From Trichomonas vaginalis G3 (taxonomy: Eukaryota; Parabasalia; Trichomonadida; Trichomonadidae): a stretch of DNA of 64,000 bases. The position numbers were made by a program, and so were the translations under genes. Positions 29,985 through 41,500 of this stretch are shown here, piece after piece. The stretch lies in the NCBI RefSeq assembly GCF_026262505.1, contig NC_067203.1:16876392-16940391 (forward strand). The letters are read 5' to 3'. Each line of letters starts with the position of its first letter. Positions within the stretch are counted from its first letter, which is position 1. Below the pieces are notes generated by a model, which ran no database searches, had not been told where the DNA came from, and saw nothing but the letters and a program-made list of their open reading frames with translations.

Positions 29985-31575
29985 TTGTTTTCATTTTGAA
30001 GTTTGTTTGGAGAATATGATTTAGATTTGTTATTTTGTTCAATTTCTTCTTTAAGATTTTCAATTTCTTGTTTCAAAGAATTGTTTTCTTGTTGTAATTT
30101 ATTTGGAGATTTATTTTCAATTTGGAGTTTATCAATTGTATTTTGTAATTCTTCGATTTCTTCTTGTAACTTTTCATTCTCTTGTTTCAATGAATTATTT
30201 TCATTTTGAAGTTTCTTTGGAGATGGAGAATAAATTGGTTTGTTGTTTTTGAGTTCTTCATTTTCTTGTTGTAATTTCTCAACAGTTGATTGTAATTCTT
30301 CAATTTCATCTTGTAATTTATCATTTTCTTCTTGAAGAGATTGTAAATTATTTTCATTTTGTAGTTTATCAACTGTATTTTGTAATTCATCAATTTCTTC
30401 TTGTAACTTTTCATTTTCTTGTTTCAAAGAATTGTTTTCTTGTTGTAGTTTCTTTGGAGAATATGATTTAGATTTGTTATTTTGTTCAATTTCTTCTTTA
30501 AGATTTTCAATTTCTTGTTTCAAAGAATTGTTTTCTTGTTGTAATTTATTTGGAGATTTATTTTCAATTTGGAGTTTATCAATTGTATTTTGTAATTCTT
30601 CGATTTCTTCTTGTAACTTTTCATTCTCTTGTTTCAATGAATTATTTTCATTTTGAAGTTTCTTTGGAGATGGAGAATAAATTGGTTTGTTGTTTTTGAG
30701 TTCTTCATTTTCTTGTTGTAATTTCTCAACAGTTGATTGTAATTCTTCAATTTCATCTTGTAATTTATCATTTTCTTCTTGAAGAGATTGTAAATTATTT
30801 TCATTTTGTAGTTTATCAACTGTATTTTGTAATTCATCAATTTCTTCTTGTAACTTTTCATTTTCTTGTTTCAAAGAATTGTTTTCTTGTTGTAGTTTCT
30901 TTGGAGAATATGATTTAGATTTGTTATTTTGTTCAATTTCTTCTTTAAGATTTTCAATTTCTTGTTTCAAAGAATTGTTTTCTTGTTGTAATTTATTTGG
31001 AGATTTATTTTCAATTTGGAGTTTATCAATTGTATTTTGTAATTCTTCGATTTCTTCTTGTAACTTTTCATTCTCTTGTTTCAATGAATTATTTTCATTT
31101 TGAAGTTTCTTTGGAGATGGAGAATAAATTGGTTTGTTGTTTTGAGTTCTTCATTTTCTTGTTGTAATTTCTCAACAGTTGATTGTAATTCTTCAATTTC
31201 ATCTTGTAATTTATCATTTTCTTCTTGAAGAGATTGTAAATTATTTTCATTTTGTAGTTTATCAACTGTATTTTGTAATTCATCAATTTCTTCTTGTAAC
31301 TTTTCATTTTCTTGTTTCAAAGAATTGTTTTCTTGTTGTAGTTTCTTTGGAGAATATGATTTAGATTTGTTATTTTGTTCAATTTCTTCTTTAAGATTTT
31401 CAATTTCTTGTTTCAAAGAATTGTTTTCTTGTTGTAATTTATTTGGAGATTTATTTTCAATTTGGAGTTTATCAATTGTATTTTGTAATTCTTCGATTTC
31501 TTCTTGTAACTTTTCATTCTCTTGTTTCAATGAATTATTTTCATTTTGAAGTTTCTTTGGAGATGGAGAATAAAT
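29985..31575. repeat. Near-identical 447-bp (149-codon) tandem repeats inside the coiled-coil gene
   Basis: Equivalent points of the unit fall at about 30006, 30453, 30900 and 31346, i.e. 447, 447 and 446 bases apart; the short interval contains the one-base loss at about 31140. The copies are almost identical, so unequal exchange or conversion is recent. Because 447 is a multiple of three, unit gain or loss keeps the reading frame. Confidence 0.92.
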
Positions 31576-33605
31576 TGGTTTGTTGTTTTTGAGTTCTTCA
31601 TTTTCTTGTTGTAACTTTTCTATTGTTGACTGTAATTCTTCAATTTTATCTTGTAATTTATCATTTTCTTCTTGCAATGTTTCATATTCATTTTGTAATT
31701 TGTTTGGAGTATTTAATAGTGATTTGGATTTGTTGTTTTCTTGCTGGAGTTTCTCTATAGTATTTTGTAATTGATCAATTTCTTCTTGGAGTTTTTCATT
31801 CTCTTGTTTCAAAGAATTATTTTCTTGTTGCAATTTCCTTGGAGATGGAGAATACTTTGGTTTACTATCATTTTCTTGTTGTAATTTTTCAATTTGTTCC
31901 TGTAGTTTTTCATTCTCTTGTTTAAGAGATTCATTTTCATTTTGGAGTTTCTTTGGAGATGGAGAATATAATTTAGATTTGTTATTTTGTAGTTTCTCAA
32001 TTGTATTTTGTAATTGATTAATTTCTTCCTGGAGTTTTCGTTTTCTTGTTTAAGAAATCATTTTCTTGTTGTAACCTCTTTGGAGATGGAGAGACTGATT
32101 TAGATTTACTATTTTTAAGTAAATCATTTTCTTGTTGTAATTTCTCAACAGTTGATTGTAATTCTTCAATTTCATCTTGTAACTTTTCATTCTCTTCTTG
32201 CAATGTTTCATATTCATTCTGTAATTTATTTGGAGAATTCAACATTGATTTGTTTTCTTGTTGTAATTTCTTTGGAGATTTATTACTATTTTGGAGTTTA
32301 TCAATTGTATTTTGTAATTCTTCGATTTCTTCTTGTAACTTTTCATTCTCTTGTTTCAATGAATTATTTTCATTTTGAAGTTTCTTTGGAGAAGGAGAAA
32401 CTGATTTATTATTTTTAAGTAAATCATTCTCTTGTTGTAATTTCTCAACTGTATTTTGTAATTCTTCGATTTCTTCTTGTAACTTTTCATTCTCTTGTTT
32501 AAGAGATTCATTTTCATTTTGGAGTTTGTTTGGAGAATATGATTTAGATTTGTTATTTTGTTCAATTTCTTCTTTAAGATTTTCAATTTCTTGTTTCAAA
32601 GAATTGTTTTCTTGTTGTAATTTATTTGGAGATTTATTACTATTTTGGAGTTTATCAATTGTATTTTGTAATTCTTCGATTTCTTCTTGTAACTTTTCAT
32701 TCTCTTGTTTCAATGAATTATTTTCATTTTGAAGTTTCTTTGGAGATGGAGAATAAATTGGTTTGTTGTTTTTGAGTTCTTCATTTTCTTGTTGTAATTT
32801 CTCAACAGTTGATTGTAATTCTTCAATTTCATCTTGTAATTTATCATTTTCTTCTTGCAATGTTTCATATTCATTTTGTAATTTGTTTGGAGTATTTAAT
32901 AGTGATTTGGATTTGTTGTTTTCTTGCTGGAGTTTCTCTATAGTATTTTGTAATTGATCAATTTCTTCTTGGAGTTTTTCATTCTCTTGTTTCAAAGAAT
33001 TATTTTCTTGTTGCAATTTCCTTGGAGATGGAGAATACTTTGGTTTACTATCATTTTCTTGTTGTAATTTTTCAATTTGTTCCTGTAGTTTTTCATTCTC
33101 TTGTTTAAGAGATTCATTTTCATTTTGGAGTTTCTTTGGAGATGGAGAATATAATTTAGATTTGTTATTTTGTAGTTTCTCAATTGTATTTTGTAATTGA
33201 TTAATTTCTTCCTGGAGTTTTTCGTTTTCTTGTTTAAGAGAATTATTTTCTTGTTGTAACCTCTTTGGAGATGGAGAGACTGATTTAGATTTACTATTTT
33301 TAAGTAAATCATTTTCTTGTTGTAATTTCTCAACAGTTGATTGTAATTCTTCAATTTCATCTTGTAACTTTTCATTCTCTTCTTGCAATGTTTCATATTC
33401 ATTCTGTAATTTATTTGGAGAATTCAACATTGATTTGTTTTCTTGTTGTAATTTCTTTGGAGATTTATTACTATTTTGGAGTTTATCAATTGTATTTTGT
33501 AATTCTTCGATTTCTTCTTGTAACTTTTCATTCTCTTGTTTCAATGAATTATTTTCATTTTGAAGTTTCTTTGGAGAAGGAGAAACTGATTTATTATTTT
33601 TAAGT
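31570..33605. repeat. Second-order 1,183-bp direct repeat in the coiled-coil gene
   Basis: Sequence of about 31570-32420 recurs at about 32753-33605 with an offset of 1,183-1,185 bases. The copies are nearly identical and contain the same mix of sub-units; the offset change of about two bases falls near the frame break at 32018-32050. Confidence 0.85.
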
Positions 33606-36600
33606 AAATCATTCTCTTGTTGTAACTTCTTTGGAGAAGGAGAAACTGATTTATTATTTTTAAGTAAATCATTCTCTTGTTGTAATTTCTCAACTGTATT
33701 TTGTAATTCTTCAATTTTTTTGTAACTTTTCATTCTCTTGTTTAAGAGATTCATTTTCATTTTGGAGTTTGTTTGGAGAATATGATTTAGATTTGTTATT
33801 TTGTTCAATTTCTTCTTTAAGATTTTCAATTTCTTGTTTCAAAGAATTGTTTTCTTGTTGTAATTTATTTGGAGATTTATTACTATTTTGGAGTTTATCA
33901 ATTGTATTTTGTAATTCTTCGATTTGTTCTTGTAACTTTTCATTCTCTTGTTTCAATGAATTATTTTCATTTTGAAGTTTCTTTGGAGATGGAGAATAAA
34001 TTGGTTTGTTGTTTTTGAGTTCTTCATTTTCTTGTTGTAATTTCTCAACAGTTGATTGTAATTCTTCAATTTCATCTTGTAATTTATCATTTTCTTCTTG
34101 AAGAGATTGTAAATTATTTTCATTTTGTAGTTTATCAACTGTATTTTGTAATTCTTCGATTTCTTCTTGTAACTTTTCATTCTCTTGTTTCAATGAATTG
34201 TTTTCTTGTTGTAGTTTCTTTGGAGATGGAGAATGCTTTTGTAATTCTTCAATTTGTTCTTGTAACTTCTCATTCTCTTGTTTCAAAGAATTAGATTTAT
34301 TTTCATCAATTTCTTGTTGCAACATAATTATTTGCATTGATGAATCATCTAGCATTGCATTTAATCTCTCATTCTCTTTCTTCAACAAGTCTATTTCATT
34401 GTCAACTGTCTTTGAATCATTATCTTTAATCCGTGCAGAAGTTAGTTTATCAATTGTTTGATGCAAAATTTCAATTTCTGTCTTTAATTCGTCATTTCTC
34501 ATTTGTAACTGTTGTATTTTGTTTTGTTGTGTTCTTGGAGTGGCAGAAACAGGTGATGCTGATTTGTTCTTAAGCAAATCATTCTCCTCTTTGATGTCTT
34601 CATACTTCATTTGATTAATTGTTAATTCATTATTTAGATTTGTCAAATTATCAACTTTTTGCTCTAAATTATGGATTTTAACATGTAGATCATCATTGTT
34701 CTTCTTTAAATCATCATTTTGTTTCTCAATTTCTTCATTTCTTTCCGTAATTTTTTGAATATTATTTTGTAAAGTTGAAATTTCGTCTTTAAGTTCATCA
34801 TTTTCGTTTTCTATGTCAATGTATTCGTTGATTTGCTTCTTGAGGTCTTCGTTTTCCTTAGAAATTTGCTCAGAATCCGAAATTTTCTTCTTTAATATCT
34901 GATTTTCAACTTTCAAATCGGATATAACTTTGGAGAACGTAGGAACATCTTCTTCCTCATCATCTTTACATAGATTGTCTATTTGTTTTCTCAGAATTTC
35001 CTTCTCATTTTCAGAATCATTTAATTTCTTCTTTAATTCCAAAATTTGGTCGGACAAATTGCTCATGTCACCTATTCTTTCCTTCAAATCGTCGTTTTCT
35101 TCTTGAATCAGTTTCATATTCTCTAATTGTGACTGGTAATCCTTGTTTTCTTTGAGTTGTGACCTTAAATCATCCATTTGCTTCTTCATTTCTTCATTTT
35201 GTTTCTCCATTGTGTCATAATTTTCAATATCCTTCTTAATTTCTTGGTTTTCTAGCTTCAACATGTTGATTTGTGTCCTGAGATTAGTAATTGTCGATTC
35301 GTATGATTCTTTTCCTGGAGTTGACTTGGAATTTTCGACAATTTTAGAATATTCTGACAATTTCTGACGAAGAGCATTGATTTCTTCCTGGAGATGTTGT
35401 ATTAAGTTGTCTTTTTCTGTATTATTGGATAACTGGACGAATTTTATCCTCAAATTCTCTAATTCTTGTTGGAATTCTTTTCTTTCCTTCTGGAACTTGA
35501 TTTCGTCGTTCTGAATTTGTTCTTTAAGGTCATTATTGTTCTCTATGTATATTTGCTTCTCTGCCCTTTCAATGTCAATCTTATTTGAAAAATTATTTAT
35601 CTGTTTCTGGAGATCTTCCTTGGAATTGTTCAATTGTTTGATCGTTTTCTCATATTCAGAGATTTTGGCCTCAAGATTTGATACTTTTTCTTCAAATCTG
35701 CCAACTTTTGTTGACAAACTCTGAATTACGACATCTTTCTCAGCATTTGAACGTTCCAAGTCAGCAATATTCTTCTTTACTGCAACATCATCAGCTTGCT
35801 TACCTGAATAAGCCTTTTCAAGCTGGTTTTGGAGTTGATTTATTTGGATATTGAGTAAAGATATGGTTTTCGTGTTTTCTTCTTGTGCCTTTCTCTGTAA
35901 TTCTTCTAATTGCTTGTATTCTTTACGTGACTTGTCAAGATCTTCCTTTGTCTTTGTAAATTCTTGTTGAATTTGGTTTGTAAGGCCATCCTTATTGGTT
36001 TGTATTTGTTGAATGTTCGATTTATGGGATTCTTCAATCTCTTTTAGCCTTTCATTTTGTCTATCAATGAGTTTTGCGATCTCTATTTCGTGATCTTCAT
36101 TTTGCTTGTCAAATTTAGCAGACAAATCAGTGTATGATGTACTAAGAAGTTTAATCTTCTCTTGTAGTTGTACATTTAGACGAGATAAGTCATCTTTCTC
36201 TCTCTGAAGCTTTTCAATTTGAAATTCGAAGTTGCTAACTTGAGTATCGAGCTGGTTTTGTAATGTGACTGCTAGTTCTTGATAAGTCTCTTTTTCTCTC
36301 TTCAAATCATCATTTTCTTTTGTAGCTCTTTCTAATTTTTCCATCCATTCAGCCACACTGCCAAAATCACTGCTTGAACCGCCTTTTGTCTTCGGATCAG
36401 TACTATTTTGATCTTGGCTCGAATCATTAGATTGATATTGGTAAGTTGTCTCTTCAATTCGTGTGGTAACCGTCCTATATTGTTCTTGTACAGTTGCTAG
36501 TTGTTGTTGAAGCGCATTAATCTTCATTTTTAAGGAAAAATTTTCTTCTTGCAAATCTTGAACATTTTGGTTGTATTCACCAACTTCCACAAAAGGTGAG

Positions 36601-36683
36601 ATATTTCCACCCGGAGAAGGTGTTACGGGTGTTCCCTCCGGGCTAATTTCCCACCTCTTCGGTGTTCGATGAGGTGTAGTCAT

Positions 36684-36928
36684 AATTTTTAAACGTGATC
36701 TCTCTCAATTTTAAGTCTCAAAATTTTATGTGCGAAAAGGTGATAAAATAACTAGCTAAAACGAATCATTTGATTTTATTTAATTATCTTTATAAACTTT
36801 AGATTATTTCGTTTTGAATTTGGGGAAAGGCAGTTTAATAATATGTTTTAGGTACTAAAAGAGTTAATAGGATTATAAGATAATGAAATTGTTCACTTTC
36901 ATTCATAGAAATCTGATTTTATTTTAAG
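36684..36928. other. Intergenic upstream of the coiled-coil gene
   Basis: AT-rich leader region; holds whatever promoter serves the minus-strand coiled-coil gene. No GTCACTTTT/AAAAGTGAC motif was found close to its ATG. Confidence 0.4.
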
Positions 36929-37537
36929 TAAATTACATATAAAAATAATACTGTTGACTATTCTAATGATGGAATACGTTGGGTAGGATCTCATAAGACT
37001 AAGTCAGCGTACGGATCAAACTGGATCTTATTGATGCATCATTATTCAGCAAATAATAACTTCTTTGCCGATGCGAACCGATGTAATTGCATAGAATCTG
37101 ATACAAAGTATAGTATCGTTTCTATATTTAACTATGAATCTATACTACAGTCGTATAATCATATCACCTTATTGCTAGAATATAGGCAAATAAATTCATA
37201 TCAAATATGGAAGCAAAACTCATCGCTTCTGTCTAACTATCCAAATGGCTATCAAAAAGTTAGAGGTGATAATTGGGATGAATTTCAAGGTTTAGCAAGA
37301 TCTGATGTAAAGAACTGCCTAGATTATACAGGTACTGAATATGGATGGTGGTATAGCATAGGTGCATCAGATCGCGGATATGGAACTCACGTTCCTGGGC
37401 CAATTATTGATGGTGTCCAGTATTTAGTATATTATGTTGATTTATGGATCAAAGTGCATAATCCGGCTTTATCTTGTCCTCAGTTATGTTCCTATATTAT
37501 GAACTTGAATATCTACCTAACACAATTATTATCATAA
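36929..37537 (+). pseudogene. 5'-truncated fragment of an unidentified protein gene
   Basis: The frame is open from a stop at about 36926 to TAA at 37535, but its first ATG is at 37034. Codons before that ATG look coding in the same frame (DYSNDGIRWVGSHKTK, then SAYGSNWILL), which suggests the true beginning is missing. The C-terminal part is rich in aromatic residues and Cys/Gly (TEYGWWYSIGASDRGYGTHV, YLVYYVDLWIKV), as in beta-sandwich extracellular domains. I do not recognise the family. It could be a gene fragment or a short gene starting at 37034 (167 codons). Confidence 0.4.
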
Positions 37538-37833
37538 ACTGATTCTTTTTATAATCCTAAATATTATCTTAATTCTATTTATTTCGCAGCTTTGTATATA
37601 TTCACATGCTTTAGAGGTACATAATTTTAAATGATTTGAGCATAACATTATGTACCCAAAATGGGCAAGTGGCAATGTCTGCCAGAATGATACATGCCGA
37701 CTAACAAGAGTACATATAACACTCTTTTCGGTCAAAGTTCGGCAATCGTATTCTGAATACGAATGATTGAAAGTTTTGAAAAAAAAGTAATTAATTAAGC
37801 ATTGCTTAGTTTACTAATTTATAACTCTATTCT

Positions 37834-38310
37834 TTATTCCTCTTCATCATCACATGCAATACAATTATCGATCATGGTTCTGATATTTCGGCGTTCTAAA
37901 GCAGCAAGGCAGCGTTCCTTGTCACGTAATTGCCTGTTTATCGAGTCTTCTTGTATGTGCTTGCCTCTCGCAACTGTAATGAAAATTTTTGAATGAAATC
38001 TCTGTGGTAATACCTGTAAAAGCCTCTCTCGTATGCACAATCCGAGTACTGCTGGAAGTGAACAATTAGGAACTGTTGGTGTAAATACTAAATTTACTCT
38101 TCCTTCTTTGTCATCGACTTTAATATCATCAGGAGAAACTATATGCAGCTGTTCAAGTGAAAATGGATGTTCTGGATCTTTAATTAGGCGAATATAATTA
38201 TATAATTCTAAGGAATCAATTGCCTCTCTTTCTGGAGAATCTAGGTCGTCTTCTGTCGAGCGTACGTATTTTGCACTACCATATACAACTGGATTTGGAT
38301 TTGCTGCCAT
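37834..38310 (-). CDS. CIAO2B: CIA2B/FAM96B (MIP18), cytosolic iron-sulfur assembly factor, 158 aa
   Basis: Minus strand, ATG at 38310. The whole CIA2 signature is visible: EREAIDSLELYNYIRLIKDP (DxxxREPIDxxEVFDxIRxIxDPEHP), LVFTPTVPNCSLPAVLGLCI with the conserved cysteine at residue 83, LPQRFHSKIFIT, and RQLRDKERCLAALE. CIA2B works with CIA1 and MMS19 in the targeting complex that delivers 4Fe-4S clusters to nuclear and cytosolic apoproteins, including DNA polymerases, primase and helicases. It is divergent with the polymerase-alpha-like gene; such polymerases are clients of the pathway in other eukaryotes, although adjacency alone proves nothing. Confidence 0.95.
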   Translation of the reverse strand: MAANPNPVVYGSAKYVRSTEDDLDSPEREAIDSLELYNYIRLIKDPEHPFSLEQLHIVSPDDIKVDDKEGRVNLVFTPTVPNCSLPAVLGLCIRERLLQVLPQRFHSKIFITVARGKHIQEDSINRQLRDKERCLAALERRNIRTMIDNCIACDDEEE

Positions 38311-38399
38311 TGATTTTTTGTTATCGTTCTAATTTAGGTCAGTGAGAAATTTGACACAAAAACACTTTACAATCCGACAATTTGTAAAGTACGAATTTT

Positions 38400-38520
38400 G
38401 ACACTTTCAAAATCTTCTGGACCATTACTGGGGTTCACCGCCGATGATCTACTTGCTGGGATGCTATGCGGCCTTTGATCTGTGCAATCATAGTGCTGCT
38501 CCATCCATATCAGAAAGTGA
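38400..38520. other. GC-rich patch in a divergent intergenic region
   Basis: About 120 bases with roughly half G+C in otherwise AT-rich intergenic DNA, between CIAO2B and the polymerase-like gene. It contains GCGGCCTTTGATCTGTGCAA near 38468, which resembles the GGCC-TTT start-site motif of RPS7, and several short self-complementary pieces. No tRNA or snRNA is recognisable. It could be a small non-coding RNA gene or a conserved promoter. Confidence 0.35.
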
Positions 38521-38577
38521 CTTCAGATGATAAAAGTGAACTTCCCTTTGTCACTTTTTAATAAATTTTTTAAAAAA

Positions 38578-41500
38578 ATGAGAAGATCCCCACGAAGAAC
38601 ACGTCAGGATGATCCTGAGGTAAAGAAAAAGCAGATAACCGAACTCCTTCGCGGTGGAGATCTTAGTGATACATCTTCTTCATCAGATGACGACACAACG
38701 TCTGAAAATTTATCGAATTCTGAAGAGGAAGAGAAAAAAATGTTCAAAATTGTTACATCATCTGACTTAGGACGCAGAAATAAACCATTTACAACCCCTC
38801 AACAAAAGAAAGAAATCATTATGGTATCAGATTCTTCAGATGTCGAAGAAATCCAACCAAAGAAACCGAAAGAAACAAAGAAGCAAAAACCGAAAAAGAA
38901 AGAAGGCCCTAAATTACAGATTGTCGAATCAACTCAAATCCCAGAAAGGTTCGAAATCACTCATGATTCTTCTAGCACACAAAAGAAGACACAAGTCAAG
39001 CAACCACCACGTTCCGAGTTAACACTAATCATGAATGAACACAATGTCAAAGAAAATTCTCTCAAACCTCACAAAGAAACTTTCGGATCAGATATTTTCC
39101 TTCAAACTCAAGCAATATCGCCATCTCCAAAGAAAGTTACTAAAAACGTTGAAAGGCCACCAGATTCTCAATACTACGGACAGAAATTAAGTTCCGTATT
39201 TGATATCCCTTCATCAGAATCATCTGAACCATTTACAAAAGAGACACAACCTATGGAATTCTCGCGCGCAGACTCTCTTCCAATTTATTTCATGAATTTG
39301 TACGAAGAAGGAAACAGATTGTTCATTTTCGGAAAATACAGGGCCGACCAAATCCAATATGGAACAATTTGTGTACTTGTAAACCATCCTGTCAGATCTT
39401 TGTACTTTTTGCCAACTGATCCTGACAAAATGCCATATTTAGAGGCAACAGTTAAAGAAATGTTCAAAGACGATTTCGTCAAGATGGAGAGAATCAAGAG
39501 AATGACAATAGAAGATTCAACACAAAAGGAATGGTTGGAAGTGACAATTTCTGCCAATTACAAACTGTCAGAAATTAAATCATCTGGCAAATTTTATTCT
39601 GATGTTTATGGGGTTTCTGCCACTTTGTCAGAAAATTTCTTTTTGAAGAAGAAGATAAAAGGACAGAGATGGCTGAATATTCGATGTTCCCAATCATATA
39701 CAAATCACACAACAACTCCTTTGTTCGTTTGTGATTCTTATGATGATATTTCGTTGAATGATGAATTATCGTACAAACCGTCAATGAATATTTGTGTTTT
39801 TTCTTTGTATTCGACATCAAATGTTTCTGAAAGTATATATATGATAAGCGCAAGAATTTTCTATCAATGGAATATAGAAAAATTTGAACAATACAGAGGT
39901 TTAAACGGTGGTCATAATGTACAAACATTTTGTTTGAATACAATTAAGAATGCAAAAAATAATTCAAACCTGAAAACTTCTATCATTTATTGCGATACGG
40001 AAGAAGATTTGTTAAATCACTTTTTTGAACGGTTAGAACGATATGACATTGATTTTTTGGTCAGTTACGATTTGATTGAAAAAGATTTGTCACTTTTGAT
40101 GTCAAGAGGCCAAAATTTGCCTTCTTTGTATTCTCTTGGAAGAATAAGAAGAGTTGAAAGTATAAAAACGGTTGTTGGCATAACCGCTGGCAGAATTTTA
40201 TTGGATCTCAAGTCATTTTACAAAAATGTTTTACAAGTGAAGTCATCCACTTTTTCAGAGCTTGTCAGAAGTGAACTGAGAGTAAATTTACCATTACTTG
40301 ATTTGAATTCACTTTATCAACAATTAAACAAGCAGCATCCATTGAATAACATCATTGGTTTGTCAAGAAAAGAAACACAATTGATACAGAACTTGATTAT
40401 GTCAAGAAACTTAATTGTTTTGTGTATTTCTATTTCCAGAATAAGTGGTTGCAGTCTACAGAATGTTTGTATTGGAGATTTCGTTGAAATAATTGAACAA
40501 CAGTTGAATTTGACATTTGACAGAACTTACTACATGATTCCTGACAGAAGATTGTCAATGTCAATTTCTCATTTGAATTCTGGCGATTTTTTGTCAGATT
40601 GTGTCAAATTTAGTAATGGAATATTTGACTGTTATTTGGCACTTTTTGAATTTAATGATTTCTTTTTGAATGTCATAAGAGAAAACAATTTGTGTCTTAC
40701 GAATATTTCAGGGAATAGACAAGGAAAAGGATATTTACCAAAAGTTTTCTCTGAATACGAAAACTCCATTCAAAAACTTATTGAAAAACCAACGAAATCG
40801 AGTTCTGATGAAGAACTGATACAAAACAAATGTTTCATTGAAGCTTTAAAGAGTTTAGGATCGATGTTTGAACTTTTCTTCATCAAAGGATCGAGGAGAT
40901 ATGATATAAATAAACTCAGAGACGCTGTAAGAGAAAAAAGCCTCAAAACAATTAATAATCTTATAAATGTTTTGGGAGAAGGACAAATTGTTTGGTGCGA
41001 TAAAAATAGATTGTTAATTCAAAGTGATAAAAGTGACAGAGAAGAAGCATTATCGTTTTTCTCTCAATTTTGTAAACGGTTTAATGACAGTCACAGGAGA
41101 GTTAAGATTGAATTAGACAGTTTATTGAAGAAAGCGATTGTTGTTAACAGGAATTTTATTTCAATTGATGGTGATGAAAAATTGAGAACAAATAGATTTG
41201 ACAACCAAATAAGATATCGAATGGATTGGTGTCGTTTTCAATGCCAATTATATGATAAAATAATTCAAACAATTTTGTCATCAGAAAATGCAAAAAGTGC
41301 TGGTGAAAAAGTGACAATTGACATCACATCATTTCTTGATAAATTAAGGAAAGACACAATCAAACATTTAAACATCCAAGACTTGTCAATCAATATTGAT
41401 TTGAATGAAACAAACGATGATCAAATTTCTTCGTTTGTAAATGATTTACGAAACAAAAACCGTTTGCCAATTTTGGAATCAGTTATTTCTGGCACTTTTT

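Larger units (their letters stand above)
27290..36683 (-). pseudogene. Giant repetitive coiled-coil gene, ~3,130 codons, broken in three places as read
   Basis: One gene on the minus strand from ATG at 36683 to stop at 27290, interrupted by three frame changes at about 33710-33725, 32018-32050 and 31140. The N-terminus is rich in proline-directed sites (TPHRTPKRW, SPEGTPVTPSP); everything after residue ~40 is heptad-type coiled coil rich in E, K, Q, N and L. The centre is built of LKQENEKLQEEIEELQ units separated by short SPSPKKLQ, KSPNKLQ or SYSPKKLQ hinges, each a proline-directed S-P-x-K/R site. The last ~900 residues are non-repetitive coiled coil. Each break is a 1-2 base loss in a T-rich run compared with sister repeats, so assembly error is as likely as real damage. 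The expected role is cytoskeletal or Golgi/centrosome-type tether. Confidence 0.8.

Noticed and set aside
29683-34461. Many plus-strand frames rich in Ser/Cys/Phe opposite the coiled-coil gene
   Set aside because: Antisense shadows of the repetitive Glu/Lys/Gln codons; they repeat with the 447-bp unit.
38527-38577. Upstream ATG of the polymerase-like gene
   Set aside because: It lies before the GTCACTTTT start-site motif, and the extra 17 residues are not conserved-looking; a start at 38578 is preferred.
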